Part shown: positions 1 to 9,120 of the stretch, piece by piece | Layout of the letters: each line of letters opens with the position of its first letter | How positions within the stretch are numbered: the first letter of the stretch is position 1 | Assembly (NCBI GenBank): GCA_016717655.1 | Contig: JADKFC010000004.1 | Location: 186,001 to 250,000 of the forward strand | Reading direction: 5' to 3' | Origin: Saprospiraceae bacterium | GTDB taxonomy: Bacteria; Bacteroidota; Bacteroidia; Chitinophagales; Saprospiraceae | DNA length: 64,000 bases | Notes under the pieces: generated by a model | Databases searched by the model: none | Told to the model about the DNA's origin: nothing | What the model saw: only the letters and a program-made list of their open reading frames with translations | Position numbers and translations under genes: made by a program

Positions 1-943
1 GCAGATAATAAGATCCGGCAACTTCAGATACTATATCGTAGTAACTTAAGGTGTTTTTATTTTCATATGCCGTTCCCAGTAAAGCAAGTTTGGAGTCCGT
101 TACAAAAAGCAAACCTGACTGGATGCCGCTGTTGAACCGTGTTCCGCTGAAAACAATATTTGCATTTGGTAGTTCCACAGCATCCAAGACTTCCATATCC
201 GATTGATACAATACCCCATTTGTAAAATTACCGGCTCCATTAAGCCTGACTACCATTCCAAATCCATTGTTTGTCTCATTTCCCATCAATAGGATTGAGC
301 CATCACTTAATGCGGTCAAACCCCTCGAGAACTCCATATCGGATGGATTGGCAAAAAATGAAAACTCTTTTACGAAATTGACATTGGTGCCACTTGAGCA
401 AAAGGGTCTGAGATTCACTAATACCACCTTATCCTGTGTAGCTGCTCCACCTTGAATTCCTTTTGTGCCCAAAATGTAGTATGGAAAATTGGGGTTGCTG
501 GCATTGGCATGTCTTATGATCTTCCTGAAAGATTCCCGTCCGGTCTGATTAAATATATTGACACATTCAATCGCATTGGTCTCGGCATTGATCTGAATCA
601 TAAAAGAACCATTGTTGATGTCAAAAGGCAAGGTATGTCCCACGATGTATAGCGATGTTTTTCCTACAGGTCCTTGTGGCGGAATAAACACCATATCATT
701 GATCTGTGAAGGAAAGTCAAGCTCCTTTTGCCATATGATATTTCCAGAATTGGCGTCAAGTTTAGTTATTGTTCCATATAAACTGCCATTATTATCCTCC
801 TGCCCCAGGATATAAACATTGTTGCCATCATTCTTAATTAACGATGGGTAATTGTCTCTGCTATTGCCATATTTAAAGCTGGGTTGAGCTATGGCTGCTG
901 ACATGAAAAGACCAGCTAAAACTAAAATTACTACTTCTTTCAT
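1..943 (-). CDS. Secreted propeller-like protein, N-terminal part (gene runs off the left edge)
   Basis: The reading frame is open from an ATG at 943 to the first base of the window, about 314 residues, so the C-terminus is missing. It begins with a signal peptide (MKEVVILVLAGLFMSAAIAQ). The rest has repeated blades of the type 'KNDGNNVYILGQEDNNGS' and 'ALSDGSILLMGNETNN', which resemble the SBBP/delta-60 style of beta-propeller repeats in secreted Bacteroidota proteins. It starts 19 nt after the stop of the RHS-like gene on the same strand, so it is probably the last visible gene of that operon. A T9SS C-terminal domain would be expected beyond the edge but cannot be seen. Function is unknown; a surface or extracellular role is inferred from the signal peptide and the neighbours. 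Confidence 0.75.
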   Translation of the reverse strand, partial: MKEVVILVLAGLFMSAAIAQPSFKYGNSRDNYPSLIKNDGNNVYILGQEDNNGSLYGTITKLDANSGNIIWQKELDFPSQINDMVFIPPQGPVGKTSLYIVGHTLPFDINNGSFMIQINAETNAIECVNIFNQTGRESFRKIIRHANASNPNFPYYILGTKGIQGGAATQDKVVLVNLRPFCSSGTNVNFVKEFSFFANPSDMEFSRGLTALSDGSILLMGNETNNGFGMVVRLNGAGNFTNGVLYQSDMEVLDAVELPNANIVFSGTRFNSGIQSGLLFVTDSKLALLGTAYENKNTLSYYDIVSEVAGSYYL

Positions 944-962
944 CTGTTTATTTCTATTCTTT

Positions 963-2696
963 TTATTGTGTTGATTTCTTATTGCTAAACCTGGTTTCCT
1001 GCACCGTCATCACGCCTCTTTCTGTCTCCTTTTTTACCCTTTCCAACTTACCCGATGCGTCGTATTCATACTTGGTAAAAAAATTGTTTTCATCCAGTTC
1101 GTAGGTAAAACGAAGCGTGATGTCATCATAGACAAATGATTTGAAACTGGCATCAAACGGATGGATTCTGATGTCATCAAAACCTGTCACCTCTGTAAGC
1201 GAAGCAATGAGTCCTATGGATATATTTCTGCTACCATCAGGAACTGTAAACTCTCCATATACCCTTTGCCATCCTTCTATGATCGGGCCTTTAGCCTTAA
1301 ATTCAAAATAATTGCCATCCACCCCGACCATGCACTTACTGTCCTGATAGTCATGCTGCAGTGGATCATTGCCTTCCTTTACCCAGGCACTAAAGACATA
1401 TTTGTCTGGTTGGGGATTAAACTCGTTGAGGCAATCGCAAGGTTTGGGTGTAGTATCATGTTCCATACTCTTGAATCTGGCCTGATCATTAGGGATTACA
1501 ATTTCGCCGGGAGATTCTCCGGTATTGGTACTATCCCTGCTACATCTGTATAACTTATACTGTGCTAGGGAGCTTTGTCCCGCATTTAAGGATAAAAAAT
1601 ATTTACCGGAATGGCTTTGTGCGTGATCCATTTTTGGTTCTGCCTCAGAAAAACTAACATACTTGTATCGGCATAACTTATTATTCGCAGCGAGTCCAGT
1701 ATCGTAGTGATAATCTTCAAAACCTTCAAACATACAGTCTCCATACTTTGCATTACCTGCTACGGCTATAACCATATGATCATTGTAGCCCAATAATTCT
1801 GATGAGTATCTTTCTAATGGATCCCTGCTCTCCAGTTCATTTCCATTCGGATGAATTTTGGTCACTTCAGCGGTCCACGTCCATTTGTCCAGGTTTCCGG
1901 GTTTCCAACTCGATCCCATAAGATTCCAGAATGGATAAAAATAATCCTGCCCGTTTTCGTCAACAAAAAAACCATCTGATTTTAAATCCGGGGGTGATAC
2001 ACCAATCGCAGAAGATTTTCTTTGTGCCAAAAAGGTGTAAGATTTTTTAGGCGTAAAGGTTCCTTTGTGATTTGTTGTATATGGGTTAATTTTTGAAAAG
2101 TCAAATTCGCTAGTATTATTTAACAGGATCGGCCCGCACGGAGAACAATTCTCGAATAACGGAACACAATCGGAAATGATGAGAGTGGTTTCTGACATTT
2201 GAATATCAGGGCCTGCTGTTTGGAAATATAACTGTGTTCCTGAAAAAGATGCTGCACAAGAATTGTATGGCTGACCTAAGTCGATATCATTGAGAATGAT
2301 TTTCTTTAAGTTAGCATTCATTACACGAAATTTAATAAAACATTCGCAATCAATTGATGACTGTTTTTTAATATATAAGGTATAATAAAGTTGACCGTCT
2401 GATGCATCGACAGCCACATGTTTTTTATACAAGTACGAATTGATATCCGTTGATCCCAAATTGTTACAAGGACTCACATCTATGACTGCGTGAATTATTG
2501 ATCCCAACAATGATGGCATTGGAGTATAGTAACTCTGAATTAAAGTAAAGTCAATTTCATTGATGAAAGATATCAATTTTATATAGTTCTTTTCGAATTT
2601 ATATTCCGCAAATGAACAATCAAATCCAGCGTTGTTATCCCGACAGCAGGGAATATTTCTCTTATCATCAAACTCAATGGCACTAGCATTTACCAC
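963..2696 (-). CDS. C-terminal fragment of the RHS-like giant protein with a CBM-like module
   Basis: This 577-residue fragment is the intact C-terminal part of the giant gene. Its second half reads like a jelly-roll carbohydrate-binding or discoidin-type module ('HSGKYFLSLNAG', 'YVFSAWVKEGND', 'GWQRVYGEFTVPDGSRNISI', 'TGFDDIRIHPFDASF'), followed by YD-repeat-like text ('TYELDENNFFTKYEYDASGK') and a natural end. The upstream codons up to about 2725 are in frame ('LSHNGNNRVVNASAIEF'), so the ATG at 2696 is internal to the ancestral gene. No T9SS C-terminal domain and no recognisable toxin domain follow; the protein ends soon after the last YD-like unit. Confidence 0.7.
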   Translation of the reverse strand: MVNASAIEFDDKRNIPCCRDNNAGFDCSFAEYKFEKNYIKLISFINEIDFTLIQSYYTPMPSLLGSIIHAVIDVSPCNNLGSTDINSYLYKKHVAVDASDGQLYYTLYIKKQSSIDCECFIKFRVMNANLKKIILNDIDLGQPYNSCAASFSGTQLYFQTAGPDIQMSETTLIISDCVPLFENCSPCGPILLNNTSEFDFSKINPYTTNHKGTFTPKKSYTFLAQRKSSAIGVSPPDLKSDGFFVDENGQDYFYPFWNLMGSSWKPGNLDKWTWTAEVTKIHPNGNELESRDPLERYSSELLGYNDHMVIAVAGNAKYGDCMFEGFEDYHYDTGLAANNKLCRYKYVSFSEAEPKMDHAQSHSGKYFLSLNAGQSSLAQYKLYRCSRDSTNTGESPGEIVIPNDQARFKSMEHDTTPKPCDCLNEFNPQPDKYVFSAWVKEGNDPLQHDYQDSKCMVGVDGNYFEFKAKGPIIEGWQRVYGEFTVPDGSRNISIGLIASLTEVTGFDDIRIHPFDASFKSFVYDDITLRFTYELDENNFFTKYEYDASGKLERVKKETERGVMTVQETRFSNKKSTQ

Positions 2697-5600
2697 ACGA
2701 TTATTCCCATTATGGCTTAATCCTCCGTAGTTAACGGATTAACCAGGAAACAAAAGAGCCAATGCTTGTTGCTGCTTTATTGCGGTGGCCGGAGCGCATA
2801 ATTTTAATCTGCACATCTGTAGCATCAACTACAGGGTTTCCACCAAAGCCTATAAGTTGAATGGTACTTCCTGTAATGGCTTTTACCCAGGCTTTGGTGC
2901 TGCCATCAAGAGATACTTCATCACCTTCTGTAAAGACGTGTCCTGAACCTACATATGCATTTCCTCCTGAAATAGTGGCTTGGTATCCTGCATTTATATT
3001 TTTATATGCATTCTGCATTCCTTTGTATGCCCAATGCGCAGGGTAGTTAAAATTGTAAATTGGGTCTTCAAATTCATTAAAGGTCTGTGTAGCCAATACT
3101 TCTCCTGTGATGCCATCCCAGGCCAGATTTCTGGTTTCTACGGTGGAGCCCAGGTCATAGGCGATGGTAGACGATAGTATGCCAGCTCTATGGATAATTT
3201 TATTTACAACCACAGAACGATATCTTATCTTTTCCGAACTAAAAAAAGGCAATGGAACGAAAGCAGGAACCGGGATAGGACCAATAAAGAAATTGTCATT
3301 ATTCAAATTGACTCCTGCGCCTTTTGTCTTATTTCGTGCCTCTCTCTGATCTACTACAATGCTATAGTCTGTCCCTATAACTCCTTGAGATATATTTCCA
3401 TCACTTAAAATTAAAGGAACCTGATTTGCACTAGACCCATAAACTGATTTGTACTTATATTCAATCCCACTAATTTTAGTGCCTGTTTCATTGTACACTG
3501 CTTTTGATTTTTCTTTGCCATGCATATCATTCAGTTCTATAGCATATCCCTGTGATGTGGTCATATAATCCTGATTTTTGATTTTTAAAATTTTTAGGAA
3601 GGCGAAAAGGATTATCTTCTGCCCCGATCAATGGTTCATAACTTGCCACACCTGAACTTATCTCAAAGGTATTTCCATTCATGGTCATATCCTTTGTCGT
3701 ATAATAAAATTCCTGCCCGTATTCAGAATTCTGGTGCTGGTTTTGAGTCATTGTTGACCATTCGTCACTAATCACAATCTTTTTCACCCTATGTGTACCA
3801 GCCAATTTTTTCCAGAATGGATTATTCAGCCTAATCCAGGATTTCCCTTTTATAATACTTTTACCATAGTTTTTAATTTTCATTTTATTATTAATACCAC
3901 CTTGGAAAATAGTAGAAAAATCCGAAAAAAGATTTTTGAATGATTGGCCAACGGAGATAAATCATCTGCATTTTCTGAAATATTTCCACTCGGACTCCCA
4001 TACACCAGATTTGGCAGATACAGCCTGGCAAATTGCCAAATTGTTTTTGAAACAGGATTGGTTTCGTAGTTTAATAGACCATTACAAATTCCATTTGACG
4101 AAACTTCCCGATCTTTTGTACACGCAGTCTTCAACTTAATATATCCTTTATCAATTCCCGAAGCCCCCAAATCCTTTAACGCTCCCCAATCCTCTATCTC
4201 AGCATAACCTTGCACAAACTCGTAATCACTCACATCATTCACTTTTGCAAAAACCTTAAAAAACAAGTCCCCGGACTGAAACATTTGTCTCACATAGTGA
4301 TTAAAAACGTGCATTCTGGGATCCTCACCCGTGGGAATATTTTTTCAAGGTTAAAAAACAAATAATTGTTGGGGGAAGAATCATACAAACTTAACTCTGA
4401 TCCGGAACTCTGTATTTCGGTAGCCAAATTGGACGTTCCAATAATCTCAAATAACTGCATTGCTTCCTTATCCTGAACAAAACCATAATCGTCTGCCTCA
4501 TACTCCACTTTAATCAATCCTCCTGATGGCAAAAAGATTTCTCTTAATGACCAGGCACTTGCAATATTATCAGCATATCCTTTTTCATCAAAAGCATCAG
4601 CATCAACCTGTTGGATAAAGGGAAAATCTGATGATGTCAATTTCGAATTATCCTGACAGGGAGATAGATGAATTATCTAACGTTTTTGCATTTACATGCA
4701 TAAAAGTTCCCCAACGATTGTAACCTTTAATATGGTAGTCGGGATTAATACCCTTGTTTACTGAACTTATTGTAAGGTCACCACTGTATTTAAATTGATA
4801 GGGAGAAAATTGGCTTTTGTCCGATTTACCATATTTAAAATACACCTTTTTGAGTGTTAATTTGCCCTTGTTTTCATTGACATCGATAGTAGATAAAATC
4901 TTTCCATTGATATCAAAGGTGTTAACAATTTCTGATGTACCAACATTGGTCGGGACATTTTTACATAGAGAATAATCATATGAAAAATGCACCGATTTAA
5001 TTGGAGTCCTTTGTGCAGGTATGTTATTATCCTTATCTGGCAAAGAATACAGCACAATTTTGTCCAACTTCTTTAATGCCATATTTTGTGCTAAACCTCC
5101 AGCATATCCTGTTACACCATGACTATCCTTTCTGTCACTATAATGAAACGAAGCTATCTGTGTTTTACTTTCAATAGAATGCAACAACCACAATTCCTTT
5201 TGTACCATATGTAAAGTTCGCTTTATTATCATCTGATTTTGAATTGAACCCAGGATTAAAATTTGCGTCCTGATATGGAATTCTCCATTTGTAATCATCA
5301 TGAATTCTTGTATAATTAAATTTGGTGTAGGTACCTAAATCATCAGGAGTAGGACCGTCTCCTGTTTTATCAACATAATCTTCCGAAAGAATGGCAGTCA
5401 ATAAATATGAATGTGCAAAGGCAGGCGTCTTTTCCTGATCTAAAAAATGGTCAAGTCCATGTTTATGGCTTGGCGTAATTTCGCCTGAATTTTGGGGTAT
5501 GTATGGGAAAAGGCCGGAATTACAATCTCCATTGCCATCAACACTGTAACTAATTTCATATTGTTCTTTATTGTAAGCGGCAATACCATAGACATAACGA

Positions 5601-6893
5601 AGCCCATCAGGTCTGAGAGCTGTGATTTCTGAAATATGGTGCCCTTTTCTAAAAACGGTATCTCTGCCAAACGTACTGAAACTTTCACTATTTAAAATAT
5701 AATTTTTATTCTCTTTTCAATAGCAAATTTCTTTGCTTCATCGACAGTCAAATAAGAAATACTCTGATTTCTCTTGGATCTATTCGTTCGCAAAATAGGA
5801 CCAGAAATTGAGTTGGAATTCCCATTATTGCTTTTAGTACGGGTTGTAATGTAACTTCCAGATCCCGCTTTGTCTAATGAAAATTTAACGGCATTCCCTG
5901 GCCGGTAGCAGTAAAAACATTTTCTTCATTTAGCAAATACGGACTGGCTTCGCCGGCTGCTTTAAAGTAATGGGATTCATATTCAGCGCCATTAGAAGAA
6001 CTAAAAAAACCAACATTCAAGTCCAAAGTTGGATTATAATCATCCCATTTGCCCGTATATGAATTTACTATATTCGTGTGAATATCGCCGCCTAATCTAA
6101 AAGCATTTCCAGCCCCTACTTCTACACCCAAACTATTTCCGGAACTAAAGTTTTTGGTTTTTTTATCATGAACAACACCCACATCTCCTCTGAAAAGTTG
6201 GTAGCTACCTCCAATTCCCTGGCCACTTACTGAAAATAAATCATGTGTTAAAAAGGGAATTGGTAGATTTGGCTTTTCTTTTGTAAATGAACCATCTTTC
6301 TCTCTGTTGAAATCCAAAAGGCCATTCTTGTCTTTACCTTTATCCAAATAAGCTATCCCATAGGAAGGAGTAGAAAATAAATTGGAAGCAAGTTTTTGAT
6401 TGGAATGATAACCTGTAAAAGAAGCACCGGCAAAGGCCCCCATGCCTTCAGCAGCAACTGATGCTTGAAATGTGAAACTATGGGTATTCATTGGGTACTC
6501 AATTCTCGGAATGCAAGAAATTGAAGAATTATTTAGCAAAGTTGCTGACCCACTAAAAAAAGAATGTGATGAATTTGTTCGTAATGACGCTTCATTTCCG
6601 TTTTCATCTTTACCTTTAATTGTTCCATACCCTTTTGTCGAAAGTCCAACATTGTAAGTAAGTGCCTTAAACCCAGCTCTACTATTTATATTTGTCCCTA
6701 AGCCATTTGAAATAAGTGTAGAAAAACCTTTAGTTTCAGCTATTTTTTTTGAATAGGAAACAGAAGGAGAAAAACCAATTCCTTCTTTTGAATCGGCGGT
6801 AAGTCCCATACTTGCATTTAATCCTGGCAAACATTTATCACCTCCTGAAAAAGCAGGGTGATTCCAAATTCGAGACCAAACCCGTTATAATTA

Positions 6894-7370
6894 TTATAGT
6901 TTGAGTCCTAGACTGGGACTTAATGAAACCTGTTTCCCTGTATAGTTCTTAGTATTAATACCAAATAGCTCAAATTTTGCTGAATAACTAAAGCCCCAAG
7001 TAATATTATCCCTAATATTTACCTTTTTTTCAATTTTATCACCCTTAAAATCATCAGGTATTCCCCTGACTGACCGGTTGATCACACCAGGATTGATGTT
7101 CCATCCAAGACCAACCATACTCGCCTCCTGATCCATGGTAATACCGGCATTATAGATCAGGTTGATGGGGTAACCGCCTACTTCCAGCAGCGGAATATTA
7201 TAGGAAAAGTCGCCCGTAGCGGGGTCCACCATATCCGTCACTTCAATGGGTTTAAATGATTCTACTTCCGGTTGAGATGGACCTCCGGTCAATGCAAAAA
7301 CCTGCTGAGGAATCAGGTTTAACACCATGATCATTAATAATCCATATGCATATATTTTTCTCCTTTTCAT
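6894..7370 (-). CDS. N-terminal fragment of the RHS-like giant protein
   Basis: This 158-residue fragment carries the start of the giant gene: signal peptide MKRRKIYAYGLLMIMVLNLI followed by 'QQVFALTGG', then the conserved segment 'VDPATGDFSYNIPLLEVGG' and 'MDQEASMVGLGWNINPG'. It ends artificially at a TAA at 6894. Removing one A from the AAA just before gives 'SLGLNYNNYNGFGLEFGIT', and adding a C to the CCC at about 6857 joins it to 'PAFSGGDKCLPGLNASMG' of the next fragment (5874-6830). The ATG overlaps the TGA of the upstream lipoprotein gene (ATGA), which fixes the start. Confidence 0.75.
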   Translation of the reverse strand: MKRRKIYAYGLLMIMVLNLIPQQVFALTGGPSQPEVESFKPIEVTDMVDPATGDFSYNIPLLEVGGYPINLIYNAGITMDQEASMVGLGWNINPGVINRSVRGIPDDFKGDKIEKKVNIRDNITWGFSYSAKFELFGINTKNYTGKQVSLSPSLGLKL

Positions 7371-7897
7371 CTATATACCGCCATGTTTTCAAATTTTACA
7401 ATCTCACTTTCCCGAAAATTAAAATTCAGCTTACCATCCGATAAATGTTCCCTAATGGTAACCAGGATATCTGAAGAAGTTACACGGGAAAAACCAAATA
7501 GAATTGTTTCCTTTTCTTTGAAGTGACTTGCTTCATGGTGATAATATGAGGGCATGCTATCCTGATTGACAGATAATTTTTCCTGAAATTCAGTCAAATA
7601 ATACATGCTGGTAGATGGCCTTTTGAGCCGATCCGGATATTTATCTTGAATTTCCAGCAGAAAATGGTGCGTTTCAGCAAACTCTTTTGAAAGTTGATCA
7701 AAATTTGCTGCCGATACTGGAGCTCCTTTTAGAGCCATTAATGGGGTTGGGAGCAATTTAAGCGTATAATCAAAACTATCCGTTTCAATTTTTTGAACCA
7801 ATCCACTTTTATTTAACAAATTCATGTAAGTAGCCCCATCCACATTGGATTTACATGCCATCACAAAAATTAGATATAAAAATATTCCTACCCTCAT
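7367..7897 (-). CDS. Small lipoprotein between the TANFOR-like and RHS-like genes
   Basis: The 176-residue product starts MRVGIFLYLIFVMACKSNVD. The segment FVMAC fits an SPII lipobox with the lipidated Cys at residue 15. The mature part is polar, without repeats or a family I recognise. Both ends overlap their neighbours by 4 nt (ATGA at 7894-7897 and 7367-7370), a strong sign of translational coupling with the TANFOR-like gene before it and the RHS-like gene after it. By position it may be a membrane-anchored accessory or chaperone-like factor for the giant protein; that is inference. Confidence 0.75.
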   Translation of the reverse strand: MRVGIFLYLIFVMACKSNVDGATYMNLLNKSGLVQKIETDSFDYTLKLLPTPLMALKGAPVSAANFDQLSKEFAETHHFLLEIQDKYPDRLKRPSTSMYYLTEFQEKLSVNQDSMPSYYHHEASHFKEKETILFGFSRVTSSDILVTIREHLSDGKLNFNFRESEIVKFENMAVYR

Positions 7898-9114
7898 TGC
7901 TTTCTTTTAAATCTTAAATATTGTTTGGTTTTGGTATTGGAAACTACCAGAATAAAGGGTTGATCAAATAATATATTTGCAGGTAATTCAGCTACGTATT
8001 TGTTGTCCCCATAAAATTCATCTGTGGGTAGATCGGGCAAATCATTGGGTGTAACTTCATTATATACCGTTATGTTAGCAGACTCCAATTCCATTTTTTG
8101 ATTATAAATAGCAAATTCTAGATTTGCCTTTTCTTTATAGGGAAACGTACAGGTAAATCTGATCAAATCTCCTTTGACTGTGACATAATTTCCACTATTT
8201 TCAATACTGGTTTTGTAATAAACCGGATTTACAAATGACTGGTTGTTGGGCTGTTCTCTGACACGCTCTTCTTCCAGACAAGGCGTACTGTATTCCCATA
8301 ATTCCGATTCCTGCAAAAAATCAGGTGCTTTCCGGAACGGATTTCCGAAACCACCCTCGAGTTCATAAGTTACCCGCCAGGCATACTTTCTACAGGGAAG
8401 CATAGGCCTGGCACTGACAGGATACTGCATGATATTTGACCTAAGACCAGTCTTTTCATAGAAAATGGGATTGGCTCTGAAAGCATGATAAGGGGTTTGA
8501 TTAGCCAAAACTTCAACGATTTGAATTCTGTACATTGCCTTCGCATTGAAGGGTGTCACTGCGGTCCATGTAAATAAAGGTAGGTCAACCCTGATTTCTT
8601 CTCCTTCAAAAGGAGAGACAAGCAGTAACTGACTGAGCATTTCCTTTTCTCTTGTGTAACATGTTTGAGTGAAATATTCACCTTGTGGCCCGGAAGAACC
8701 TGCGGGATATAAAGAGAGACATACATCATACTGCCCGGGTGGCAGACACTTGGTTCGAGATAATAAATCTTCTATTTCCTTATTATAAAATGTAATCTTC
8801 CGGTTTTTATAAATTGACTCATAAGAGGCATTGTCCACGATGGTCAATCCTGGTTTAAAATCTATAGACGGGTTACCGGTAATAATGCCATCGTCAACTT
8901 AGAAGTTACTCCCCCGGACTGGTATATTCTACTTCAATGAGGAGTTGGGTTTAAATGCTTCCTCTGTAAAATTGGTGACTGTTCCGGTGTAAAGTTTATA
9001 AAATTCAGTACACTCAAATGGGGCAAAAACAGGAGGTTGTATTATTATGTTTTGACCATACCCTATCGAGGCATAAAATATATAGATCACTAAGATGTTA
9101 AACCTACATTTCAT
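7894..9114 (-). CDS. TANFOR-domain-like secreted protein (two frameshifts)
   Basis: A start at 9114 gives the signal peptide 'FNILVIYIFYASIGYGQ' and 'PPVFAPFECTEFYKLYTGTV'. That frame stops at 8929. The frame resumes as 'DDGIITGNPSIDFKPGLT' and continues for 317 residues from the internal ATG at 8847. Two single-base shifts between 8935 and 8890 join the parts. The segment 'CLPPGQYDVCLSLYPAG' with following Cys residues resembles the 'LPEG.Y.FC' signature of TANFOR repeats, and the later 'PLFTWTAVTPFNAKAMYRI' resembles the FN3-like part of those proteins. It lies 6 nt after the LamG protein and overlaps the lipoprotein by 4 nt. In other Bacteroidota TANFOR proteins occur near RHS-like giants, as I recall; their function is unknown. 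The family call is moderate, the gene is certain. Confidence 0.65.
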
Positions 9115-9120
9115 AAATGG

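Larger units (their letters stand above)
963..7370 (-). pseudogene. RHS/YD-repeat-like giant secreted protein, one gene broken by about ten frameshifts
   Basis: Consecutive fragments in changing frames add up to one protein of about 2,130 residues, in the range I recall for large RHS-like proteins of Bacteroidota. From the N-terminus: a signal peptide, a conserved opening (DPATGDFSYNIPLLEVGGYP, GLGWNINPGVINRS), an SpvB/RHS-type beta-rich shell, a middle part with 'LPSGGLIKVEYEADDYGFVQD', and an end of the form 'YEYDASGKLERVKKE'. Each break can be repaired by about one base, for example AAA to AA near 6898, CCC to CCCC near 6857, AAAA to AAAAA near 5716 and AAAA to AAA near 5215. Other breaks lie near 5885, 4660, 4325, 3885, 3560 and 2730. 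Its start overlaps the upstream lipoprotein by 4 nt. Such proteins form hollow beta-shell cages in some families; no toxin tip is seen. Whether the breaks are real or sequencing errors cannot be decided here. Confidence 0.8.

Noticed and set aside
5440..5688. 82-residue minus-strand ORF inside the RHS-like gene
   Set aside because: The overlapping frame from 5715 to 5171 carries the coherent text ('FRKGHHISEITALRPDGLRY', 'YGIAAYNKEQYEISYSVDGN'), so this ORF is a shadow.
963..7370. Programmed frameshifting in the giant gene
   Set aside because: Shifts go in both directions at unrelated short homopolymers, about ten in one gene, without a shared slippery motif or pseudoknot; error or decay is simpler.
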